The position numbers and the translations under genes are program-made. 64,000 bases of DNA from Botryosphaeria dothidea (lineage: Eukaryota > Ascomycota > Dothideomycetes > Botryosphaeriales > Botryosphaeriaceae), in NCBI GenBank assembly GCA_011503125.2, contig WWBZ02000033.1:1984001-2048000 (forward strand). The letters are read 5' to 3'. The notes under the pieces are model-generated. The model did no database searches, was not told the origin of the DNA, and worked only from the letters and a program-made list of their open reading frames with translations. Numbering within the stretch: position 1 is the first letter of the stretch; each line of letters opens with the position of its first letter. Below, in pieces: positions 1 to 10,562 of this stretch.

Positions 1-1762
1 TTTCGGCACCCTCACAAACCCCAAGTCTAAGATCAAAGCAGTCAGCGCCAACGCTGCACCGAAATACAGCGCCGCTCGATAGGCCTCGACATCACTTGCC
101 CCGTTTTTTACAAGCTCCACTTCGACAGTACCAGCAAACCCGAGCCCCAAGCAGACACCATACAAGTTTAGAGTGCCGATAAGACTTCCCGCCACCCCCT
201 GCTCCCGTTTACCGACGCTGTTGCTTGCGATAATCTGTGCTGCAACGAAGACGAAGTCCGGGCAGATGCTACCAATGAGGATTGCTGGAAAAGTCTGCGC
301 CCAGTACATCTGCTGCTCGGGCATGGTTGCCAGGAGCAGGTCTGAGACAAGACACGTGAGCACGCCGATAGCCATGATGTACTGTGCTTGCAGGCGTGGG
401 ATGAGCCAGGCGGCCAGGCCGACAGCCATCGAGGCTCCCACACAGAAGGGCGACCAACCCGCTGCCAGATGCAACACGGACCAATGCCGGAGGAGCTGTT
501 GCCATGCGACCATGTACCAGAGAGAGATTCCAAAAGACATGTAAGTCAAGAGGACGACAAAAATCAGAGCGGTAAAGGTTGGAGCTTTGAAGATAGAGAG
601 TGCTATGATGGGTTCCTGCGCAAACTTGCTCTCCCAGGCAAGAAATGCAACGAAGGTCAAGACCGAGAGCGCTGTGATAATAATGACATATGAGGTTTTC
701 CATCCGACAGAAGGTGCTTGGCTGTTCGAGTGGTCAGTAATTGGATAGTCGAGCCCATGGCTGCAACCTACTTCCAAGCAAAATTGAACAACACCAGAGC
801 ACTCAGCCCCAGCAAGGCGCCCATATAATCAATGCTTCCAGAATTATCTACGGGATCTTCTCGAGGTAAAGCAACAACAAGTGCTACAAAAAGAGCAGCA
901 CCGAGGACGGCTCTGCGGAGAGTCAATGTTAATTGTTCCAAGTGCCATTTCTACAGTGATACTCACATGCAGATGAAAAGCCACTTCCAATGTGTGTGTT
1001 CCACAAGAGCACCTGCCAACAAGGCTCCAATGAGTGCTCCAACTGGTGGAGACGTTGCGAAGAATGCGAGTGTGATGTTGCGAGTCCTTCCAGGTGACTC
1101 CATAATGGTTAGCGTGGCGACGGCATTGGGCATGATGATACCCCCTCCGATACCTGTAAGGGCACGGGCTGCCACAAATGAGTTGTATGTAGTACAGAAT
1201 GCATTCATCAGAGAAAAGATGGCAACAATCACGACTCCAAGTAAGAGTAATTTCTGGTGGCCATATACTGCTCCCAGCCGACCGCTGATGAGAACAAATG
1301 TGCTTTGTGTGAGTCTGAAACACGGCGTTAGCTATGCAGTGTACATATAAAGAGTTTCCCGGTTAGAGATACGAGTAAGCAGCAGCCATCCAGTTGGCCT
1401 GGCCGGGACCAGGCTCACGCCCAAGTTCCGAGCTCAATTTGAAACCCGCCGCTACGGTTGCAAACATAGAGATATACTGCAAAGATTAGCCATCACAGGA
1501 TTAAACAAGGCCGTTTCCTTACCTGAAGCAGATTCGTTAGTATGGTCAAGAATACAATGACGATACGGGAAGCACTCGTCACGCGAGTTTGCGCTTCAGC
1601 ATCCAGTGTACCGTCGGGTAGTTGATTTGTTTGGAGGGTAGGTTCCGTCTTTACTTGATTGATAGCATCAAGTGGGACGTTAGCTGGAGCAAGGCTGGGG
1701 GTTTCTATGGTTTCCGCCAGTGCTCTAGCTGGAGTTTGGGGCATGGTCCGTGAGTTTTCCAT
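1..1762 (-). CDS. MFS transporter, DHA2-type, five exons; 3' end leaves the window
   Basis: Predicted plasma-membrane proton-coupled efflux transporter of the 14-helix DHA2 group (aminotriazole-resistance-like). Exons on the minus strand read 1762-1523, 1476-1373, 1314-967, 912-772 and 721-1; the four introns are 46-58 nt, have GT..AG ends, and join in phase. The spliced frame is open for 518 codons to the window edge. After a soluble N-terminus of about 60 residues come the conserved NWMAAAYSLT segment, the helix 2-3 loop GRLGAVYG, and the family motif ARALTGIGGGIIMPNA. The last residues (DLGFVRVPK) are typical of the family's C-terminal end, so only a short tail should be missing. ATG 1762 was preferred to the in-frame ATG 1804, which would add 14 residues. 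The substrate is unknown. The next gene upstream is separated by transposon debris, so no partner is evident. Confidence 0.88.
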
Positions 1763-2306
1763 AGTCAAGATAATGGACTGCGCTTGCCAAAGAAGGTGGG
1801 TCAATCTTGCCGAGTATTAAAATCCAACGACCACTCCATTGCAGAGCTGTATTCTCAAAAAATTATCTTATAGCAGACAGAAACCTTAATCCTTGGTGAA
1901 CGTTGGAATAGCCGGTTAAGCGAAAGTCTCGATCCCAGCAGGTGCTGACGAATGAAGCATTCGATGCCGGACCCCGCGTGCATGATTACGTGTGGCCATG
2001 TGATAAGCGTTACCATATAATCACATGCAATCAGTACACGGAGTTACCGGACGTGAGGGATTTTCGAGGACTAAGGAGGATCCTGAATGAGGAAAAGGTT
2101 ACTCCGACTCTCGCGGGCCTGGCTTAATGCAGCCTAAAAACTGCATCAGATATTCAGTATACCGATGGAAAAACAATGCAGAAAAGCAGAAAGGGCCTCC
2201 AAAATGAACCACTGCGCTTAAATCTTAAAGATATGCAAGTATTTGCATGAGAACGATATACCTACCGCCGCATTCTTGAACGTCATGACGATTTTTACTT
2301 TAAAAC
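1763..2306. other. Intergenic, promoter side of the MFS gene
   Basis: No supported gene. It contains the 5' flank of the minus-strand MFS gene. The only open stretch (1942-2127) is short and matches nothing I recognise. Confidence 0.5.
2302..2306. repeat. Target-site duplication AAAAC (left copy)
   Basis: AAAAC lies immediately left of the element at 2307-2472 and is repeated at 2473-2477 on its right side. Confidence 0.8.
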
Positions 2307-2472
2307 TGATGGAAAATGAGCTCAATCACCTCCGTTATCTGTTATTAGATAGTATATTAGCTTAGTCATTCATTCTGAGACGTCTTGGGGATCAACACCA
2401 CGAGCGCCTCAGCAACCGAGCAATCAAGTCATTCATTCATCGATTCCGACCGATCAAGCGCAAATTCCATCA
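2307..2472 (-). mobile_element. Solo-LTR-like element, copy A (166 bp)
   Basis: The element begins TGATGGAA, ends TTCCATCA, and is flanked on both sides by AAAAC. TG..CA termini plus a 5-bp target duplication are the hallmark of LTR retrotransposon insertion, and the short length suits a Ty1/copia-type LTR. It matches 39119-39283 in the opposite orientation with about four substitutions and one single-base indel. The strand given is relative to that copy. The two outermost 21 nt also form an imperfect inverted repeat (16 of 21), so a non-autonomous DNA element is an alternative. No internal retrotransposon sequence is present. Confidence 0.8.
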
Positions 2473-2477
2473 AAAAC
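2473..2477. repeat. Target-site duplication AAAAC (right copy)
   Basis: Right-hand partner of the AAAAC at 2302-2306. Confidence 0.8.
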
Positions 2478-3123
2478 CTTAAATTTGAACACACACGGAG
2501 CCAGGCTGAAACTACTTTTGAGGCTTAGTTTCTATAATATTTATAATGCATCGGGTTGATTCTGCGATCTCTGGCTGTGCCTCCCCCGATCTCACAGGTG
2601 AAACGTCGTGAAAGGATTAACTGGGCCAAAATCTATTCCAGCCCATGTGTACTTTACACAACTTCTGGAAACCCCGCGACCTCTCAGGAACGATGTTAGT
2701 GTGTTGAGAGACAACCGTATGGCAAAAGCGATGAGACGACGGTAGTTGTGTTATTTCAAACATTCAAAGCGCAGGAAGCAAGACGGTGGCTGCGACCTTC
2801 TCGGAGCTCTCTCGCAACAATCACTACGCCCATTAACTTGGATTTGCAATGATGACCTCGAACCATTCAACGACTGCAACCTTTTGGCTCTTTATTATGG
2901 GCATATCTCAATTCTCGATCGTCCTGCCTCCACCTGCACCGTCACCAGCTTCAGGAGTGTCCACCATCTCTGCCATAGCCACAGCATATTCGTTTCCAGA
3001 TGCGCCCATCCTTCCTATTAGGTCTCCCATCTCCGACTAGCTGGTGTGGTACATGCCTCCCGTCGATTATGATGAGACTCTCACGGATCGCACCGTTTTT
3101 CCAAATTGCCCTCAATGGATCAA
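2478..3123. other. Intergenic sequence between the LTR-like element and the LINE
   Basis: Short overlapping open frames occur (2746-3021, 2849-3040) but have no family resemblance. The frame that runs from 3044 into the LINE is a chance fusion across the insertion junction at 3137/3138. Confidence 0.4.
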
Positions 3124-3137
3124 TCAAAGAATACTAG
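3124..3137. repeat. LINE target-site duplication, left copy (14 bp)
   Basis: TCAAAGAATACTAG at 3124-3137 is repeated exactly at 5748-5761, directly after the LINE tail. A 14-bp duplication is the usual size for target-primed reverse transcription. Confidence 0.75.
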
Positions 3138-4150
3138 AGAAGCTTTGGCCCTATATTGCTAAACATATCCACTACATCTTCTCTGTATCTATCAACCTTG
3201 GCCACCATCCTAAAGCCTGGCGTACAGCAGCAATCATTGTCCTCCGGAAAGCTGGCAAGCCTGACTACACAATTCCCAAAGCATACCGCCCAATCTCACT
3301 GCTTAACACACTCGGAAAGTTGCTAGAAGCAGTAATGGCAAAGAGGCTATCCTACTATGCTGAGAAGCACAACCTCTTGCCGGCTACCCAGTTTGGGGCA
3401 AGACCAGGCAGATCAACAGAGCAAGCTCTCCTTATCCTAGTTAATGCTATATAGAAGACCTAGAAAGAGCACAAAGTGGTCACGCTTATGTCATTCGATC
3501 TAAAAGGTGCCTTTAATGCAGTCGGTAAAGATGCACTAGACCACTGCCTGGCTAAGAAAGGGATTCCAACTGAAGCAAGGTGCTGGATTAAGAGCTTTAT
3601 GGAGAATAGAACAGCCTCAATATCGTTTGATAACTACACCAAGCCAGCTACAGCCCTCAACCACCCAGGTCTCCCTCAAGGCTCCCCCCTCTCACCAATT
3701 CTCTTCGCCTTCTACAATGCCGACCTGGTCGACCAGCCAGTTGACTTTACTGGAGGATCATCTGCCTACATTGATGATTACTGCCGGTGGCGAACAAGCC
3801 TATCTGCAAGCAAAAATCTTGCAGCCTTGCAAAGGGAGGATATACCAAGAATACAGCGCTGGGCAGAGCAAACTGGATCAAGCTTTGAAGCAGACAAAAC
3901 AGAGCTCATACACTTTACAAGAAGTCCAGACCAGAACTACTCAGGAGCAATAGTCATGGGCAACCATGTAATTGAACCTAAGCAAGAAGTGAAGCTGTTG
4001 GGAGTTATCTTTGACCAGCAACTCCGGTGGAGAGCCTATATCCAGAGAGCAGTCACACGAGCAACTAAGACCTGCCTGGCTATAGGTAGACTACTACACC
4101 TCCGCCTAAAACAGATACGCCAGCTCTACCAAGCATGCGTAGTTCCCTAA
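3138..4150 (+). pseudogene. Reverse transcriptase fragment of the LINE
   Basis: Visible RT blocks are the region around AYRPISLLNTLGKLLEAV, the FGARPGRSTE block, MSFDLKGAFNAV, the GLPQGSPLSPILF block, and YIDDY at the catalytic F/Y-x-D-D position. The frame is broken by TAG at 3452-3454 and 3461-3463, both one C-to-T step (either strand) from glutamine or tryptophan codons. It ends at TAA 4148-4150, after which the frame contains many stops. The family is Tad1-like by the wording of these blocks. Confidence 0.85.
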
Positions 4151-4622
4151 ATGGACTATGCCTTAACGGTGTGGTACTCCCTAAAGAGATGCAAATAGCA
4201 GGTGGCAGTGCTCTCTAGAGTCTAGCGAATGGCAATAACCAAGGCTATCTCGGCCTTCCACACTATATTAACTGAAGCTCTAGACTACGAGAACTATCTG
4301 CTACTAATAAAGCTACGTCTTTAAGCTAGAGCAGAGAGAGTCATCTACAACTTTAAAACACTTCCAATCTCACACCTATGTAATATGCTGGTTAACAAAA
4401 GAATCTCAAAGCTCGACCTAGCAGCTAGCTTTCTTAGCCCTCTTAATACAACCCTTAAGCTATAAAGCCTAAGCTTAGTAGAGGATATTAAAGCAATCGA
4501 CACCTGCCCCCTGCCACCATGGAAGCCTATACTACTAGACGATATTCAACTATAGCTCCCGGAATCTTAGTCTCTAGAGGACTTTAAGGAAAAGCTTTAA
4601 CTAAACCAGTCTAAAAAAAATC

Positions 4623-5384
4623 TTTATAGACGCATCTAAAGTAAAGGGATAACTCGGAGCAGCTGTAGTAATCCTCAACCAAACACAGAAAGTCCATAGG
4701 TAAGCCCAGAAGGGAGTTAGCTCTAGTAAGTTCTATAGCATTATAGCCGCGGAGCTTGTTGCTATTAATACCGGTATAGAATTAGCAGTGAAGCAGAACT
4801 GTAGAGAAAACAATTCAAACCCGGCATGCTTCACCATCTATAGTAATTCTAAGGCAGCCCTGCAAGCACTAGCAAACCCACATAAACGGCGATCAGGCCA
4901 AAGCATAGTGCGGGCCATTACAGAGACAGCTCAGAAGATTAGAGACAGCCATCAGATTAGCTTCTCTCTCCAATGGGTCCCAAGCTACAGCAGAATTAGA
5001 GGAAACGAAGAAGCAGATAAGCTTGCCAAAGCTGCAACTACACGCCTAAGAGAACACAGCTTTGAACCACTAGCATCACTCCAGGTCCAAGCAGCCGAAG
5101 AAGCAGTACATGCATCCTGGGCGGCAGAGTGGAAGAACTCAGACAAAGGCCAACACCTCCGGAGCATTGACACAGCACTACCTGGTCTTCACACCCGCCA
5201 TCTATACGACAAGCTCCCACGGAGCCTGGCTGGACTCCTTGCCCAGCTACGGACAGACCACTGCTGGCTTAACCAACACCGCAAGCGAATGGGCCGCATC
5301 AACAATGAGCAATGTGAATGTGGAGAAGTCGAATCAGTATCACATGTCCTTCTTGATTGCCACCTGCTCCAGCAAGGCCGATAG
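4623..5384 (+). pseudogene. RNase H and C-terminal domain fragment of the LINE
   Basis: The domain opens with FIDASK (first catalytic Asp), after a frameshift in an A-run near 4613-4620, and has a stop at the GGA-TAA position close behind. The segment IYSNSKAALQAL has Asn where the family has the catalytic Asp, and WVPSYSRIRGNEEADKLAKA has Ser-Tyr where WVPGHSGI is usual. It ends in the zinc-like CxC..HVLLDC segment. Inactive. Confidence 0.85.
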
Positions 5385-5747
5385 AAGATGCTCCAAGATA
5401 GTGGACTCCAAAAGAACAGCCTATTAGCCTTGCTAGGTGGAAAACCACCAAGCATCACAGCAGCCACCCAAAGCAAAAACAAGTAGAGGATGACAGCATC
5501 ACAGCTACAGGCTGTACTCAGCTTTGCGCAAGACACACAGCGGTTTAAAAACAGAGATGAACCCACAGTGTAGAAAACCCTTTATACCACACTCCTTTAC
5601 ACCTTACATTACTCACCGCTCTCCTCTACCTTCTCTCTCCCTCTCAGATTAGCACACAACATGTATACTAGCAGCAAAATTCTTTGAATAGTCGTAGCCT
5701 GCATATCGCCCAGGGCGATGGGTCAGGGTAAATGAATTCAACTCAAC

Positions 5748-5761
5748 TCAAAGAATACTAG
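5748..5761. repeat. LINE target-site duplication, right copy (14 bp)
   Basis: Exact repeat of 3124-3137. Its first bases overlap the TCAA-type tail, so the true boundary could shift by a few bases. Confidence 0.7.
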
Positions 5762-6736
5762 TCAGTACTTGCTCTAAATGCGTGCCGCACCCAGTAAAGC
5801 GTGGAGCAGTGTAGACTGTGACTGCTTGGAAGTGGACTCGTTGCAAGCTGTATAGTATCACTATTCGTCCCCATTGATATATTGACTAATCCTCTCGCAG
5901 ATGTGCCGATACCCAAAACATCGATAGCTCACCTTGGGTGACATTTGAAAGAACTGCTCTGCACTTGTCGAACCGCATGAACGTGAGATTGGCGCCTATT
6001 TCAAAATGACTTCAAGGAATGCTTCCCCCGTCTCGAGTTCCCTCTTGATTTCTTTTTCCTTCGGCTATCCTTTTTGGTGGCAATATAACTACGCCAAGGA
6101 TGGGAAAAGGATATTCAATCCTGACATGTAAGTTGTTTATATGTGCAGCTTGTGTGTCTGTTGCTGATAAGTCATTTTTGTTGCGGTCCTTTTAATGCGG
6201 CTGCATTGGCCGGTGGTGTTTGAGTCATGGGCTGCGGTACTTTGCAGGCGTAGGCACTGAGATAGGAGAATGAAAAGAAAGATTTGACGCTGGTATTCAT
6301 TGTCCTTTTCATCCGAAACATATTTCACAAATAATACGAGACCAATGCTGTCTTTATATGTCACAGAACAATTGTGTCCGTGATGGGCGGTGATGTACCG
6401 CTTCACAGCCAATGGCAATGCTATTATTGAAAAACGGCCGTTGATCGTTTAGCGGCTAATACAGCGGCTTCCCGGTTCGGCGAATGCGGACCGTCATCGT
6501 AAGCAAAGATTTTTCTCAGCTACATGAGTTACACGGCCTGTAATATTGTTTTAAGATATCCTCATCGTAGGAAGTAGAAACACTTATCCAGGTATAAGTG
6601 GAAGCAGCCTTCCCAGACACTTGCTTCTGGATCAATGCTTTTAAGCCCTACGCGTTAACCCTTGATCTTGCAATACTACTGAATAAATCCAAATCAAAAG
6701 CGGAGATTCGTTCAATTCGTAAATCAGAAAAGGAAA
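5762..6736. other. Intergenic between the LINE and the NLR 3' end
   Basis: No supported gene. Two short open frames (minus 6137-6418, plus 6598-6849) show no family features. Confidence 0.5.
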
Positions 6737-9700
6737 TTAAACATTATGAGATACAACAGCAAACTTTCGCCTCAAATTCTCCAATCCGCGGGCGATTCCT
6801 CCAAATTTCTCAAGTGCTTCTTGCAAGCTCTTGTATTTCTTCTTCGTAGTGGGATGTGTCGGGCTCAGGACTCGAAGGTGTCCTTCCAGGGCTTCTTTGT
6901 AGTGCTGTATTGCCTGAGCATAATCTCCCCGTGCCTCGCAGACCTGAGCCAACCAATCAAGCGCTCGAAACAGCGGTAAGATCCCGCTGGATGGTCCACC
7001 ACTTTGCATGCAAAATCCCTTGATGGCTCTTCGAAGGATGTTTTGGGCTTCTTCGTGCATGCCTTGGCGAAAATAGATGACACCGAGAAGCTCGATGGAC
7101 CCAAAGGTTTCCAGGTTGTCTTTCCCAAGTATCTTCTCACGTCCGGCTATGGCAAGCTCACATAGCGGCTGTGCGTCTGCTTGTTTGTCCTGCAGGAAAT
7201 AGATGTACGCCATATTGTGTAGAGCGCGAAGAACTGTTGGGTGCAGAGACCCCAGCTGCCGCTCCCCGATCTCAAGAACGTGTTGCTGGAGCTGTGCCGC
7301 TTCCTCCAACCGATCCAACTTGATCAGGCAAGTAGCCAAATTCCGCATGTTCCTCACTGTTCCTGGGTGCTCCGGGCCAAATCTCGCCGTGTTGTTTTCA
7401 AGGGCCTCTTGGATGAGATTCGTTGCTTTTCCAAACTCTGAGAGATCCTTATACACCAGCCCAAGCGCTTCCGTAGCCACCAGAGTTTCTGGAATAGCCG
7501 GACCGAGGCAATTTCTGTAGGACCTGATGCTGCGCTCGAGAAGTGACTTTGCTTCGGCGAGTTCACTCTACCTCCACTTTACAATGCCAAGTCCAACCAC
7601 CGCTTGCGTGGTCTTTAGTGCATTCGAGCCAAGTTCGAGGACGAATACTCGGAAGCACTCATCGTAAAGGGACTTTGCATCATCATTCCGATCAAGTAGT
7701 CGATACAGCTTTGCGAGGCCGAGCTTGGTCCGTGCCGTCCGCAGGTGCCCATTGCCCAATGTTGCCACAAGGCTATCTAGTGCCCGTTCATAGAATAGAG
7801 ATGCTTCAGGGTATAGTCCATGAACCTGATGAAGTAGTGTGCAGTCATTCCAAAGATCAAAAAATTGGCGGAGCTCCTCAAGGCTTGGGAAAAGCTTCGA
7901 TATCCATTTGGAGGCCTTGGCAAGGCGGGTAATGCATTTTCTCCCGAGGGACCATTGCTCGTTCGTATAGTCGTGCTCGTTCTCGATATGCGTTGCTTCA
8001 ACGATCGTGCGGAAGGCATGCATAGCATCACTTCTCGTTTCATCCATGTCGAGCCGTTCCCGTGCACAGACCCTCACAAGCGGATGAACTGAAATATGGC
8101 CATTCTCAGCCTTTTTTGCCAGAGAGAATGAGTACAGAGTTTCTAGATGGTCCTCGAGTACCGTATATGTCAGATCATACTTCTTACGCTCTGTTTCTCC
8201 GGTTTGGGGACAAAAAAGTGACCGTATTTGCCTTACCAGGACCCTCAGTCAATGAGTTGAATGCCTCCGGAGGCACATCCTCATTTTCGTAGAACGAGCA
8301 CAGAACAAGAATCTTTGCTGCGATTGGATTAGTCTTCTCAATCTTGACGAATGAGGTTTCGAAGGTCTTAAAGACAGGGTCATGCTGATCCTGGAAGCCA
8401 TACGCCTGACTCTGCTTGCTCAGGATCCTCTTCACGTTGGCGTTGAAGGCTGGAAGATACTCTTTCAAAGTTATCCACTGGCTGAGGATGTATGCTCCAG
8501 CCTGGTCAACGGCCAATGGCAGGTAGCCAAGTTCATGCACAATTTGGCTCGCGACTTTTTCTAATTTCTGATCAGTCTCAAGCCTCGACAAGGTAAAATA
8601 TATCGTGAGCGGATGGAGCGGACAAACCATCAGAATCAGATGCCTCGCGGATTTGGCAACTTTTCAGGAGTAGCTTCACTGCTTCAGAACGGTCCAAAAG
8701 ATTTAGCAAGACTCCTTCACCAAGGCGAGCACAGCCCCTTCTGCGGCTTGTGATAATGATTCTCCCATGTGATCCGGGCGGGATGAACTCTTCGAGCTTG
8801 AATGTTTCCGGATCGTCGTAGTTGTCGTATACAAGCAACCACTTGGTGTTTGATTCATGAGAGAACCACGCCATGACTGCACTCTTCACGCCCTCAACTA
8901 CCGTCTTGTCTGATCGAACACGCCCTGACTCGTCGACCATACCTTTCAGACCAAGCTTCTCAGCTATCCTTGCATACGGAGGAGGTCTTGTAGAAAGAAG
9001 TCGAGCGTAATGGCCGATAATGGTTTCTGCGACCTGCAAAATACTGGACCCAGTGGTCTCTTCCGTGGATGCATTTATCCAGAACATAGAATTAAAGTTC
9101 ATGTGTCTCGTGTGACAGAATTGCACGGCAACTTGAGTTTTCCCAATTCCGGGAGAGCCGTGTAATACAGCAACATTTCTGGAGCTGCCTGCGTTCAAAA
9201 TGCGATCCAAAGCTACCAATGGGTCAGTCCTTCCCACGAATGAAAGATTCATTTTATAGGGTATGTTGACGTGGAGTTGGAAGCCTATCTCATCTGTGAG
9301 CAAATTTTGAAAACTATCCTGAGATGATTTCCTGCTTATTGCCTTTCCTGTAAGAGCTGATGGCTTTGATAAGTATATGCAGCGAGGCTTTCACTCGGTC
9401 ATTACGCACATGCTGGGGTTGCATGACCCCTCCAAGCTCCCTCAACTTTGCTTGGGGCATTTTCTGCCATGATCGAGAGATGATCCGCAATTGTGGCAAA
9501 GTCGTCGTCCTTGGCTGATCGGAACCTGACCAGATTGTGATGATCTTTGTGAACCTCAACAACTTCAACATTGGTTGCACCTGGAACACATGCGGACCAC
9601 TGCGGGACCACCTGAAAGATGTTAGCTTGAATTTCCATGGGCAAGGAACGCTCTCCGCCTTACCCAAATTGTCCGGCCGGCAAACATTGGCGTCTCATAC

Positions 9701-10562
9701 GCTTCAAAACAGAACTTGGTATCAAAATCACTGCTGATCGCCTTATACTGCTCTAGCTGATCATTCAGCCATTCTGAGTGTTGCTCCAGGTGCTTCAATG
9801 CCGAGTCGTTTGTCTTTTCGTATAAAGAGACGATGTTGGCGGCAATTTTTTGCAAGACTGACTCCATTAGCGCCTTGGTGAGGAGTGCCTAGAAACAGAA
9901 TTCCATAGGTTGATAGCTTTATGGCGAGGTGTTTCTCGTTGTGAGTGGTGTTACCAAGCACGGCGTGGATGAGTGCCTCCAGGAAAGCGGGTTAGCATTA
10001 ACGTGATTTCGGTGGCACCGGTCCACTAACACTCTTCAGAACGATTCCTCCGAGACTATGCACTATGAATATTAGAGGTCCGCGAGAGGTCCATAGGCGC
10101 TGTCAGCGCATGAAAGCCAATGACCAGCGTGTAGTACCTTGGTCTTCTCACGCATCAAGCACAAGGCTGAAAGGAGTTTGATGCCGTGCCCATTAAGTGT
10201 CTGCTTTGACATCTTTTCCTCTCTTGTTCCATGCGTCCTTGAATCATAGCCGTACGTGAGTATCCTTGCGTGCGGGACTTCTTCCGGGAGAAGGTCCCGA
10301 AGCCATAAGATGTCGTTGTCCGCGGTGAAAGTGTTTTCGCGGTGGCCTTTGAGGCCATGTATGGCGACGATGCTATCAAAGAGTTAGGTTAGATGATTCA
10401 GTGAACGGCTTTTGGTAATGTAGTGGAACTCAACTCGATTCGGGGCTCAGCCCCGAGGGCCAGCTCTTTTAGGCCCCACTTCCCCTCATCAGCATCGTTG
10501 CTCGTGCTCCTCTCTTGATCCCAAGAACTCCAACGAAAAATCCACGCAATTATGGCGTCCAT
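6737..10562 (-). pseudogene. NLR-like gene (lipase-like / NB-ARC / TPR), disrupted
   Basis: Fungal NOD-like receptor type protein, a family associated with heterokaryon and non-self recognition. From the start at ATG 10562, an N-terminal alpha/beta-hydrolase-like domain contains IVAIHGLKGH, the nucleophile motif HSLGG and FLGTPHQGAN. The NB-ARC domain follows, with P-loop HGSPGIGKT, Walker B WLLVYDN, and GYLPLAVDQAGAYI; then come TPR-type helices to 6737. The first intron (10434-10373) joins perfectly. Two lesions are clear. A run of six T at 9846-9851 (A on the coding strand) shifts the frame just after the LGTPHQGA motif; one base less would restore it. An in-frame TAG at 7568-7570 interrupts the TPR region, since the frames on both sides are the same. 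Other joins (about 10137-10100, 8620 and 8180) need very short or weak-signal introns. A homopolymer sequencing error cannot be excluded for the first lesion. Confidence 0.82.

Larger units (their letters stand above)
3138..5747 (+). mobile_element. 5'-truncated Tad1-type LINE retrotransposon relic
   Basis: A non-LTR retrotransposon copy of about 2.6 kb. It starts inside the reverse transcriptase domain and lacks ORF1, the endonuclease and the N-terminal part of RT, as expected from 5' truncation during target-primed insertion. It then carries the rest of RT, an RNase H domain, the C-terminal CxC..H..C segment, and a 3' end with a short TCAAC-type repeat tail instead of poly(A). Fourteen-base duplications flank it. 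Many in-frame TAG/TAA codons at former CAG, CAA or TGG positions fit C-to-T change at CpA, the RIP signature. Damage is uneven: 4150-4620 is riddled with stops, whereas 3476-4150 and 4788-5384 remain open. It cannot encode a functional enzyme. Confidence 0.9.

Noticed and set aside
3044..3137. Start of the frame that leads into RT as part of the LINE
   Set aside because: The 14-bp duplication places the LINE junction at 3137/3138; the earlier residues are flank read in frame by chance.
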